A stretch of 44,170 bases of DNA from Gelidibacter algens (GTDB lineage: Bacteria > Bacteroidota > Bacteroidia > Flavobacteriales > Flavobacteriaceae). Below, one piece after another: positions 33,213-40,874 of this stretch. How positions within the stretch are numbered: position 1 is the first letter of the stretch; the number at the start of each line of letters is the position of its first letter. The position numbers and the translations under genes were made by a program. Under the pieces are notes generated by a model that was not told the origin of the DNA, made no database searches, and was given only the letters and a program-made list of their open reading frames with translations. The stretch covers positions 1 to 44,170 of the forward strand of contig NZ_LZRN01000036.1 in NCBI RefSeq assembly GCF_001678675.1, written 5' to 3'.

Positions 33213-34427
33213 ATGAACAGCAAAAAGTCTTCAAGTGTCAGATCAACAATTGAAGGCCATGCAACCATTATTGCAGATAGGAATGCTATGACAAGACATG
33301 ATCATACTGCACAGGTTGATACTGCATTACAATTTGATAAAGAACGGGAGTCAGTTATCCTACAGAGTATCGGTGATGCCGTAATTGCTACAGATTTGGA
33401 TGGAAACGTTATATTAATGAACCCGGTTGCCGAAAAACTTACGGGATGGAAAGCAGACGAAGCTGAAAACAAACCAATACCTGAAGTTTTTCATATTATC
33501 AATCAAATAACAAGAGAAAAAACTGATAATCCGGTTGAAGCAGTTCTTAAAACAGGAAAGGCATTTAAATTAAAGCCAGATACTGTATTGATTTCCCGCA
33601 ATCGAAAAAGGGAATATGCCATTAACGATAGTTGTACACCTATTCTCAACTCAAAAGGAAACATGATGGGAGCTGTACTTGTTTTTAGGGATGTCTCAAA
33701 ACAAAGGCAAGAGGAAGCGCTTAAAGAAAAAATTATAGCCGATTTAGTTCAGCGTAATAAAGATCACGAGCATTTCTCCAACATAATTTCCCATGACCTT
33801 AAATCACCTGTCTCAAATATTATTAGTCTGACGGCATTGATAAATGATAAAGACACCGATGAAGCCGAAAAAGAAATTATGATGAATGCCCTGTCTACCT
33901 CCGCGGAACGATTGGATGAGGTAATTATTGATTTGAATGCGATTTTAAGTCTTGGAAGAAAATTAGGAGAACACAAAGAGCAGATCCAATTTTCAAAATT
34001 TGTTAGTGATATAAAAGAAAGCATCGGAAACATTCTAGAGAAAGAACAGGCGCACTTTAATATAGATTTCAGCGCTGTGGACGAAATGTTCACGATTAAA
34101 ACTTACATGTATAGCGTTTTTTCTAACCTGATTTCTAACAGCATAAAATACAGGAGGCCTGATGTGCCATTAGAAATTACGGTTAAAAGTGACTTGGTAG
34201 ATGATAAAATTGTTCTCACATTTAAAGATAATGGGCTGGGATTTGACCTTAAGAAAGCTGGGGATGATCTGTTCGGGTTATACAAACGCTTTCATACCGA
34301 TAAAGCCGAAGGAAAAGGAATGGGACTTTATATGGTAAAAGCACAGGTGGAAAAATTAGGGGGCACCATAAGCGTGAAGAGTGAAGTCAACCAAGGAACA
34401 GAGTTTACAATTGTTTTGGCTCCATAG
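33213..34427 (+). CDS. PAS-domain histidine kinase
   Basis: This is a 404-residue soluble kinase. One PAS domain (about 45-165; ILQSIGDAVIATDLDGNVILMNPVAEKLTGW through the PAC end LVFRDVSKQRQEE) is followed by HisKA with His194 in ISHDLKSP and HATPase with NLISNSIKYR, DNGLGFD and GKGMGLYMVKAQ. The kinase core is closely related to that of the giant kinase at 23524, including the unusual LFGLY.RFH stretch, so the two may share receivers. The frame is open from 33153, but MNSKKSSS at 33213 is the better start. No receiver follows; the gene stands alone, behind a three-block promoter shared with the stress gene and small RNAs. Confidence 0.92.
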   Translation: MNSKKSSSVRSTIEGHATIIADRNAMTRHDHTAQVDTALQFDKERESVILQSIGDAVIATDLDGNVILMNPVAEKLTGWKADEAENKPIPEVFHIINQITREKTDNPVEAVLKTGKAFKLKPDTVLISRNRKREYAINDSCTPILNSKGNMMGAVLVFRDVSKQRQEEALKEKIIADLVQRNKDHEHFSNIISHDLKSPVSNIISLTALINDKDTDEAEKEIMMNALSTSAERLDEVIIDLNAILSLGRKLGEHKEQIQFSKFVSDIKESIGNILEKEQAHFNIDFSAVDEMFTIKTYMYSVFSNLISNSIKYRRPDVPLEITVKSDLVDDKIVLTFKDNGLGFDLKKAGDDLFGLYKRFHTDKAEGKGMGLYMVKAQVEKLGGTISVKSEVNQGTEFTIVLAP

Positions 34428-34438
34428 TGGGCTTATAG

Positions 34439-34462
34439 AGCGCAACATAATTGGTTTGCGCT
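34439..34462 (+). terminator. Hairpin after the PAS kinase
   Basis: AGCGCAA (34439-34445) pairs with TTGCGCT (34456-34462), 12 bp after the stop. There is no T-run, so termination is uncertain. Confidence 0.4.
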
Positions 34463-34501
34463 GAAACTCTCCTTTGCCTACGCGACTATCAAACATATTT
34501 T

Positions 34502-35147
34502 TTATTTATACTTATTTAAAAGCCCAAAATCGAATGGAGTCCATAAACACGATTTCAATCCACTTTCTTTAAATCCTTTATTTACCCAACTGTTACAAGT
34601 CTTAAAACAAGAATAACTTCCTTTAGATTTATAAAAATCATCTATCGAAGAGTAACCTTTGTTTTCGAGTATAATTTTCATGCCGCTTTCATTAGTGTCA
34701 AAAGTATTTTGTAAATAAGCATTCAATTTTTGCAATTCAGACTCATTTACTTTTATTTCAATCCAATCTGTTCGTTTCTGTTTGTATCGAGTTACGTGCA
34801 TTAATGTTGCGCTTTTCAAAAACATTGCTTTGAATGCGTTGCTAAAAGTCAAATCTCCCCAAGTTGGAGTATTGAGATAAAAATTTTCATCTCCCCAACG
34901 AGGACAAATAATTTTCACTTCCGTTATGTTTTATTCCAGATAATACTAAACTATCTACATCTTTTATTGGTATAACAATATATAAATGAACTCCGTTTGT
35001 ACTTAAATAAATTGATTTATTAAAATTTTCATTGTTCGCTTTTCGGTCAACTGTTATTGCACTCAGAATTAAGGAAACAATTATATATGTTATTGGTATT
35101 AGCAAAAAATATAAAATCCATTTAAATATTTTCTTGGCTATTTTCAT
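34502..35147 (-). pseudogene. DUF2459-type (TIGR02117-like) protein, frame broken
   Basis: Two overlapping minus-strand frames form one protein. The first (from 35147) has a membrane helix (KWILYFLLIPITYIIVSLILSAI) and STNGVHLYIVIPIK. The second continues WGDENFYLNTPTWGDLTFSNAFKAMF..SATLMHVTRY, both typical of the DUF2459 family. The join is near 34891-34903, where removal of one T (CGTTGGGG to CGTGGGG) would restore SSWGDENFY. The family is envelope-associated and uncharacterised. It marks the start of the accessory region. True inactivation versus a base-calling error cannot be decided. Confidence 0.75.
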
Positions 35148-35478
35148 ATAATTTGGTTCATGTTCTGACTAACGTCAAAATTATTATAAATTTTCCTACA
35201 CAAAAATTTACTCGTTATCTCAAGAAATTAACAGGTTTTTCAGTGTGGGGAATGTGCTACAACGTTGATGTGTATTAGCCGTTGCGTGTCTCAAACACAA
35301 ACCACTAAAAGTACAAAACTCCGCTGGAAAATTCCCAAGCCCCGAGGCTTCGGGGTCCAGATGGGCACAGACCCAGCAATGGCTTATAGCATCCATGAAA
35401 AAGCAGAAAGTCCAGTAACTTTAAATTTCACCAAAATAATAAGATATAAAAACTGATCAGACTGCTCACCGAAAGTTA
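35148..35478. other. Spacer, probable left part of an IS110 remnant
   Basis: It contains a GC-rich hairpin (CCCCGAGGCTTCGGGG at 35340-35355), unlike the AT-rich surroundings. The 63-codon frame at 35265-35456 is not convincing. The sequence may be the non-coding left end of the IS110-type element whose transposase start follows. Confidence 0.4.
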
Positions 35479-35755
35479 TACATTGGCATCGACATCCACA
35501 AGCGCAGCTGGAAAATTCACTGTGCAACCGATCTGTTCTCAGGGAGATAATCTACCATGCCCCCGAGACCGGAAGTACTGGAAACGTGTGTCAAAAAACA
35601 TTTTCCAGTCCAAGAAGTTTCTACGGCCTACGAGGCGGGCTGTTGCGATTATTATGCGCACCTTAGCTTTTGAGGGCTATGGACGGCATTCATTGGTCGT
35701 CAATCCGGCCGATATCCATCGCAAGGGTAAAGGAGCCCACAACTTTATGACTTGA
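35479..35755 (+). pseudogene. IS110-family transposase, 5' fragment with frame breaks
   Basis: The first frame reads YIGIDIHKRSWKIHCATDLFS and then stops. Another frame continues HFPVQEVSTAYEAGCC.YYAH and FEGYGRHSLVVNPADIHRKGKGAH. Together they match the N-terminal DEDD (RuvC-like) half of IS110 transposases: the GIDIHK start and YEAG...LVVNPADI block. The C-terminal serine-containing half is absent. At least one internal frame break and an early stop show that it is dead. It marks past mobile-element activity next to the hipBA island. Confidence 0.75.
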
Positions 35756-35792
35756 TCCGATATTTACCCATTTATGGTAGTAAGTAGAAAAT

Positions 35793-35868
35793 AAAAAGCC
35801 AATAAACATGGCGTTTATCGGCTTTTGGTGGAATTCAGTAAATTCCTTGCGGAGAAAGAGGAACTATC
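35793..35868. repeat. Direct repeat L: tRNA-end-like segment plus hairpin
   Basis: Aligned with 38088-38166: a shared AAAAGCC-ATAAACA...TGTTTAT-GGCTTTT hairpin, then GCGGAG(TC)AAAGAGGA. On the minus strand CCTCTTTCTCCGC resembles the 3' end of a flavobacterial tRNA-Ser followed by its terminator. With repeat R it brackets hipBA. Possible attachment site. Confidence 0.5.
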
Positions 35869-36026
35869 CAAATTCTCATTTTTTGAGGGTTTACAGGCCT
35901 TAAAACAACCCTGAAAATTTAGTGACACCGAATTAGCCCCTTTTTAACAAAGGTTTAAGAGTTCTAAGATGTTTCGGGTTCAAATTGAGGTAAATGAATT
36001 TAAACTATATTTTTAAGAAGAGATTA
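35869..36026. other. Spacer upstream of hipBA
   Basis: AT-rich with AGTGACACCG at 35921 (also at 10361), possibly a decayed insertion-sequence end. No gene. Confidence 0.35.
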
Positions 36027-36082
36027 TAGTAAACTTTCGAGTAAAGTACCGTATTTTTAGTGTTTTTATCGAAAGTTTACTA
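36027..36082. repeat. Perfect 14-bp inverted repeat
   Basis: TAGTAAACTTTCGA (36027-36040) and TCGAAAGTTTACTA (36069-36082) with a 28-bp loop. No T-run on either strand, so it is probably a protein-binding or recombination site rather than a terminator. Confidence 0.7.
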
Positions 36083-36151
36083 AAGTTGAATCATACAGCT
36101 CTCGTTACGTGAAGCTTAGTATAGTAATTCTACGAACAATATATTTAGTGT

Positions 36152-36196
36152 TATAATGGTAAATATCAATTATAATACCTATATTTAACCATTATA
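36152..36196. promoter_or_regulatory. Inverted-repeat operator of hipBA
   Basis: TATAATGGTAAATAT (36152-36166) and TATATTTAACCATTATA (36180-36196) are near-perfect inverted copies ending 10 bp before the hipB start. This is the usual place for HipB to bind and autorepress the operon. Confidence 0.6.
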
Positions 36197-36206
36197 TTGG
36201 TATAAT

Positions 36207-36470
36207 ATGTTGGAGATTACTACAATAAAAGATGTGAAAGTCAAGATTGGAGAAGCTTGTAAGGCACTTCGTAAATCAAATGATCTATCTCGAGAAGATT
36301 TAGCAGAGGTGCTAGATGTCTCAAGCACAACCATTCAAAACATAGAGAATGGTAAAAATGCGACACTCGATAATATTTTAAAAGTAGCCAATCATTTTGG
36401 ATTATTACAATCTATAACCAAAGAAATAGATAAAGTTATTATTGATCAAAACGACATTTCACTTTATTAA
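36207..36470 (+). CDS. hipB: HipB-type antitoxin (XRE helix-turn-helix)
   Basis: This is an 87-residue DNA-binding protein. Residues 15-70 form an XRE/HTH_3 domain (ACKALRKSNDLSREDLAEVLDVSSTTIQNIENGKNATLDNILKVANHFGL). It should bind the toxin HipA and repress the operon through the inverted repeat directly upstream. The toxin gene starts 3 bp after its stop, the normal antitoxin-first order. The ATG lies only 10 bp from the operator and has no obvious ribosome site, so a leaderless start, or use of the in-frame GTG at about 36235, are alternatives. The gene name is given by context and family, not by close identity to the E. coli protein. Confidence 0.85.
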   Translation: MLEITTIKDVKVKIGEACKALRKSNDLSREDLAEVLDVSSTTIQNIENGKNATLDNILKVANHFGLLQSITKEIDKVIIDQNDISLY

Positions 36471-36473
36471 TAG

Positions 36474-37736
36474 ATGGCTAGAGATAAAATAATAGATATT
36501 ATTGCTTTTGGCCAGGAGATTGGCAAATTAGGCTATGATATAGATCAAGGCAAATCATTTTTTCAATATAATCCTGAATTCTTAGCGTCGGGCAAATACT
36601 CAAAACTCTTTCCCTTTATTTTTAAACGCACCAAACCAGTGCAGGTATTTACGGAATACCAACAAGATACGTTTCAAGGTTTACCACCAATGATAGCCGA
36701 TTCCTTACCCGATACCTTTGGTAATATCATTTTTCAAGAATGGTTAACGGCAAGAGGCATCCAAAAAGTGACACCATTGGAACAATTGGCTTATGTAGCA
36801 GATCGTGGGATGGGTGCGCTTGAATACAAACCAATTAAAGAGTTACCTAATTCACCAAAAGTCAATATTGATGAAGTCATAAATATCTTAGAAAAGGTGC
36901 TCAAGCTCAAAGATGATACCACAGGTAAAGACCTAAGTGAACTATCACTTTTAAATGTTTTTAAGATAGGGACTTCGGCAGGAGGTGCAAGACCAAAAAT
37001 TCTAATTTCAGAACATAAAGAAACAGGAGAAATCATAGCTGGTGATAGAGAAACAAGTGATGACTACAATCACTATTTAGTTAAACTACACCTTGATGAC
37101 AGTGATGGTTACAATAAAGAAAAAGTAGAGTACGCGTATTACTTATTAGCTCAAGAAGCAAATATAGATATGATGTCTTCTAAGCTGATTGAAAACAAAC
37201 ACTTTGCAACATTACGCTACGACAGACAACACGGAGAAAAGCAACACGTATTAACCGTAACCGGTTTAACTGGTTGGGATTTTAAAAGTCAACCAGAAAA
37301 CTCTACCTATGAGAATGTTTTCAAGGTAGCAATAGGACTAGAAGTACCACATAAAGATTTACAACAACTTTTCAAACGTATGGTGTTCAATCTTGTTTTC
37401 AGAAATGTAGACGACCATTTAAAAAACCATAGTTTTATCTATAACAAAGAAAGTAATAGTTGGAATTTAGGACCTGCATATGATTTAACGTATGCACTTA
37501 ATCCGCTATTTACATTCAAAACAACATCTAGGGCTTTATCCATTAATGGTAAGCGTACTTCATTAACAATTAAAGATGTCCTTACTATTGCTGAAGAATT
37601 TTCTATAAAGAACCCTAAAGGAATTATTGAAGATGTCCAAGCCTTAATTTCTCGATGGTCAGTGCTTGCTACTGAATTAGAAATACCTGAGAATATTATT
37701 AAAGCAATTCAAAAAGAAATAAAGGAAATAGAATAA
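36474..37736 (+). CDS. hipA: HipA-type serine/threonine kinase toxin
   Basis: This is a 420-residue protein of full HipA length. The N-terminal part (about 5-120) is the HipA_N region (FFQYNPEFLASG...LPDTFGNIIFQEWL). The kinase core has the phosphate-binding loop GTSAGGARPK (166-175; Ser168 is in the position of the regulatory autophosphorylation serine), the catalytic NVDDHLKN (Asp313, Asn318), and the Mg-binding GPAYDLTYA (Asp337). All key residues are present, so it should be an active kinase. In E. coli HipA phosphorylates glutamyl-tRNA synthetase and causes dormancy; the target here is unknown. Its stop overlaps the ATG of a third small gene (TAATG), suggesting translational coupling. 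Confidence 0.93.
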   Translation: MARDKIIDIIAFGQEIGKLGYDIDQGKSFFQYNPEFLASGKYSKLFPFIFKRTKPVQVFTEYQQDTFQGLPPMIADSLPDTFGNIIFQEWLTARGIQKVTPLEQLAYVADRGMGALEYKPIKELPNSPKVNIDEVINILEKVLKLKDDTTGKDLSELSLLNVFKIGTSAGGARPKILISEHKETGEIIAGDRETSDDYNHYLVKLHLDDSDGYNKEKVEYAYYLLAQEANIDMMSSKLIENKHFATLRYDRQHGEKQHVLTVTGLTGWDFKSQPENSTYENVFKVAIGLEVPHKDLQQLFKRMVFNLVFRNVDDHLKNHSFIYNKESNSWNLGPAYDLTYALNPLFTFKTTSRALSINGKRTSLTIKDVLTIAEEFSIKNPKGIIEDVQALISRWSVLATELEIPENIIKAIQKEIKEIE

Positions 37737-38008
37737 TGGCAAATAGCACACACGCACATTTGAGATACAATATTCTAGACCACGGCTTCCGCAATAGATC
37801 TTATAGTTTTGAAGAGTTATTAAATGCAGTAAATGAGGGAATTGAGGAGTTATATCCTGGAGAAAAAATTTCAGAAAGAACATTACGGGAAGACATTAAA
37901 GTTTTCAAAGATAAGAAAGGCGGATTTGGCACACCACTAAAAGAAGGAATGAGAACTTATAAGTACTCAGTCAGAATGACAGGGAAATACAAGTCATTCG
38001 GTGCGTAA
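37736..38008 (+). CDS. Truncated WYL-type regulator N-terminus, third gene of the hipBA operon
   Basis: This is a 90-residue protein whose start (ANSTHAHLRYNILDHGFRN and ERTLREDIKVFKDKKG) aligns with the first 85 residues of the WYL regulator at 39813 (ATNKHAQIRYTILDRCFSN and LRQLQYDIDHMKSD). It therefore carries the winged-helix part, but the WYL ligand domain is missing and the last residues (SVRMTGKYKSFGA) diverge. It overlaps the hipA stop, so it is co-translated. It may be a decayed regulator or a small DNA-binding third component acting on the operon. I cannot tell which. Confidence 0.75.
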   Translation: MANSTHAHLRYNILDHGFRNRSYSFEELLNAVNEGIEELYPGEKISERTLREDIKVFKDKKGGFGTPLKEGMRTYKYSVRMTGKYKSFGA

Positions 38009-38087
38009 ATTAAAAACTCAAAAGTACGCATCGAATACCGCTCCTTTTATTTGATATTATATGATTTTAAATAATTTCAAGGAAAAT

Positions 38088-38166
38088 GCAAAAAGCCGAT
38101 AAACATAGTGTTTATAGGCTTTTGATGAGATTTGGTAATCTCTCAGCGGAGTCAAAGAGGATCTAT
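38088..38166. repeat. Direct repeat R: tRNA-end-like segment plus hairpin
   Basis: Second copy of the segment at 35793-35868, in the same orientation, about 80 bp after the hipBA operon. GCGGAGTCAAAGAGGA is the conserved end. The hairpin also can act as the operon terminator. Confidence 0.5.
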
Positions 38167-38470
38167 TTTACTTTAATTATATACCTGATAATCAGATGGT
38201 TATAATTGAAAAATTGTTAAATACGCACCGAATCACGCACCTTGATTTAAGTCTCTTAAAATCAGTATTTTAAGATTTAATTTTTGAGTCAAGTATTTTA
38301 TTTGTCCGAAAACTCAATCTAGAAAATCGCTAAAAATTGATGAATATAAATAATTTTTTATTTTCAAAAAATTATAAAAATTGCTCATTAACTTCTTTAT
38401 TCGAAATGATAATCATGTAATTATAAATAAAATTAGTTATAATTGGTAGATTTATAGAAAATTGATTTCA
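38167..38470. other. AT-rich spacer
   Basis: About 300 bp, very AT-rich. No gene, promoter box or terminator that I can support. Confidence 0.4.
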
Positions 38471-39263
38471 ATGGAAGAAAAGTTCGGAAAATGGGTTGCT
38501 GAAAAAGAAAATAAAGCTGCAGGTACAGTTTATAATTATACAAAAGACTTTAAAAAGAATATCCGATCATTATACGCAGTTTACCGGAGAACGCATCTAC
38601 ATTTTTGATATTGATAATGCGACCGAAATATCTCAGATGATCGACTTATACGATTTCAATGGAAAATACAGTGAATTTGGAAATTATGGAAATAGAACCA
38701 ATATCAATGGACTAAAAACCTATGAGCGTTTTTTATTGGATAAGCCAAAGGTACGTGGCAATTCTTCGTATCAAGATAAACGAAATCCAACTTTACGACC
38801 TGAATCTAGACATACGTTATTAGATTATTTTGATCAAGAGTTAAAGACCGAAGCATATGAAATGCGCAACTGTTATGAGTTGTTTTATTGTTTAGAGCGC
38901 TCAATTAGAGAATTAGTAAAATCAACCATGCGTGATTTTTATGGATCCGACTGGTGGACAAAAGTAGAGTATCGTGTGAAAGAAAATGTCAAAAACAATC
39001 TGGACTATGAATTAGATACCACGCATACCAAAAGATCCGATAACGAAATTGATTATACAACATTTGGGGATTTGCGAAAAATTATTAATTCAAACTGGAC
39101 TATTTTCGAAGAGAAATTTGAAAGGAATTTAAGTTCTGTAAACGAAGTCATGATAGATCTCAACCGAATAAGAGTATCTATAGCACATTGTACACCTTTA
39201 GCTCAGAAAGAAATTAAACGCTTAGAAATCCGTATTGATGATTGGTTTGGATTATTGAAATAA
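38471..39263 (+). pseudogene. HEPN (Swt1-like) protein, frame broken in an A-run
   Basis: The ATG at 38471 opens MEEKFGKWVAEKENKAAGTVYNYTKDF, resembling the N-terminal part of Mrr/McrB-associated proteins. Five A at 38552-38556 break the frame; four would give KDFKRISDHYTQFTGERIYIFDIDN and continue to the end, about 263 residues. The C-terminal half (RNCYELFYCLERSIRELV...LRKIINSNW...VNEVMIDLNRIRVSIAHCTPL) looks like a Swt1-type HEPN domain, with the RNase motif R-x4-H in RVSIAH near the C-terminus. HEPN proteins are common RNA-cleaving effectors of defence and abortive infection. It overlaps the convergent gene at its 3' end. Inactivation or base-calling error is undecided. Confidence 0.75.
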
Positions 39264-39647
39264 ATTATCCAAAAAATCACTCTCATAGGAATAGCAATGA
39301 TAAATATCTTTAATGGTATTCTTATCCATATCAAAATACAGAGCAAAATGTTTTCCAGATGTATTGCCTATAAACTTGGAGATGGGCTGATCGCAGTTAC
39401 AGCCTTTGCAGGAATCTAGATCCAATTCTAATTCCGTATCACCTAGAGATCTATGATAGTCAAAATGCGCTCTTAATTTGTCAATAAATAGCTCTTTACC
39501 GATATCTTCGTAATCAATACTCTCATCCAATAAAAGCTCTAACAATACGGGCTCCATTTTCATAATGGCTAACCAAACCGCATTTATAGTGCTTAAATCG
39601 TAAAGATCTCCTAGTTCAGCAAGTTTAAAAGTGGTGTTGTGTCTCAT
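39252..39647 (-). CDS. Small protein with CKGCNC cluster, function unknown
   Basis: This is a 131-residue protein. The N-terminal part (about 10-75) is helical (GDLYDLSTINAVWLAIMKMEPVLLELLLDE). Then come a Cys cluster (DSCKGCNC), ISKFIGNTSGKHFALYFDMDKNTIKDIYHCYSYE. Short proteins with a Cys cluster followed by F-x-GN-x-SG and a final C-x-S/Y pattern occur as uncharacterised Bacteroidota proteins, so I believe it is real; metal binding is possible. It is convergent with the HEPN gene, overlapping it by 12 bp, and divergent from the WYL regulator. Confidence 0.65.
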   Translation of the reverse strand: MRHNTTFKLAELGDLYDLSTINAVWLAIMKMEPVLLELLLDESIDYEDIGKELFIDKLRAHFDYHRSLGDTELELDLDSCKGCNCDQPISKFIGNTSGKHFALYFDMDKNTIKDIYHCYSYESDFLDNLFQ

Positions 39648-39812
39648 TATCTAATTAATTTCAGCAAATATTCTGAGTTATTACGCAATACATCTGCATG
39701 TTGACGATTATTATCAAAAAGCTCTTAGAAAAGTCCGTTTAAAATTTTAAAAGTCCTTATTTTTAAACCCCTAACAGTATTGAAAACTTTATTTTTAATT
39801 TGAACCAACTTC

Positions 39813-40814
39813 ATGGCAACCAACAAACATGCCCAAATTCGTTATACCATTTTAGATCGCTGTTTCAGTAATTTTAATCGATTGTACACTTATGACTATC
39901 TATTGGAAGAAGTGAACGACCATTTATACGAACTTGGGACAGAAGGGATAAGATTGCGTCAATTACAGTATGATATCGATCATATGAAATCTGATGCTGG
40001 ATGGGCTATAGAATTGGATGAATCGTTAAAGAAAGAACGTAAAAAGGCATTCCGCTATCAAGACAAGAGTTTTTCAATAGCCAATCATCCTTTAAATGTC
40101 GATGATTTAGAACAATTGGAAACCACCATTACCATTCTATCTCGTTATAAGCATCGTGCGGAATTTTCTTGGTTGGAGGAACTGATTCCACGTATGGAAC
40201 AAGCTTTTAACTTAGTCGCTGATGGCGATAACGGCATTGTTGGCTATCAAGAAAACATCGATCTAAAAGGTCGCCAACATATAACTACCTTATTTAATCT
40301 CATTGTAAAACGGAAACAAATCAAGATTATTTACGAGCCGTACGGGAAACCGCAATTTGATGTAGTTGTTTTTCCGTATCATGTGAAGCAATATAATAAC
40401 CGTTGGTTTTTGTTTTGTTTTAATGCGCAGTATCAATCCATTTCCAATTACCCTTTAGATCGAATAATGTCCATTGAGGAGTTGGCGGAAGGTTTTGAAC
40501 CCAGTGCTATCAATTGGTTGGATTATTTTGACGACATTATCGGTGTTACAAAACCAGAAGACGACAAATTAGAAAAGATTCATTTAAAATTTTCTGAACA
40601 GCGTGTTAATTATGTGTTGACCAAGCCTTTACATGGTTCTCAGAAGTTAGATAAATCGGATGAAGGCGGACAAATGGTAATTATAGAAGTGGTTCCGAAT
40701 AATGAGTTGTATCAATTATTGTTGTCGTTTGGGGCAGATGTGGTGGTGATTTCACCTCCGAAAGTTAGGGATGAAATGGTTGAAAGAATTAAAAACTTGA
40801 CCAATAACTATTAA
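39813..40814 (+). CDS. WYL-domain transcriptional regulator
   Basis: This is a 333-residue regulator. The N-terminal winged helix (about 1-90, RQLQYDIDHMKSDAGW) is followed by a middle region and the WYL domain (about 145-235: LFNLIVKRKQIKIIYEPYGK...VFPYHVKQYNNRWFLFCFN...YPLDRIMSIEE), with a C-terminal extension (about 250-333) typical of WYL regulators. WYL proteins bind nucleic acid or nucleotide ligands and often control phage-defence operons. The methylase-kinase gene starts 61 bp downstream on the same strand, so this is the likely regulator of that system. A truncated paralog ends the hipBA operon. Confidence 0.93.
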   Translation: MATNKHAQIRYTILDRCFSNFNRLYTYDYLLEEVNDHLYELGTEGIRLRQLQYDIDHMKSDAGWAIELDESLKKERKKAFRYQDKSFSIANHPLNVDDLEQLETTITILSRYKHRAEFSWLEELIPRMEQAFNLVADGDNGIVGYQENIDLKGRQHITTLFNLIVKRKQIKIIYEPYGKPQFDVVVFPYHVKQYNNRWFLFCFNAQYQSISNYPLDRIMSIEELAEGFEPSAINWLDYFDDIIGVTKPEDDKLEKIHLKFSEQRVNYVLTKPLHGSQKLDKSDEGGQMVIIEVVPNNELYQLLLSFGADVVVISPPKVRDEMVERIKNLTNNY

Positions 40815-40874
40815 CATGCAGATGCACTGCATAAATCAGTTTTTAATTTGCATCAGAATATTAAATCTTAGTTA

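Noticed and set aside
35265-35456. 63-codon frame upstream of the IS110 fragment
   Set aside because: It crosses a GC-rich hairpin and matches nothing; probably the non-coding end of the dead element.
35840-35868. A complete tRNA-Ser gene
   Set aside because: Only about 13-15 bases of a tRNA 3' end are recognisable; no anticodon or D arm is present at either repeat.
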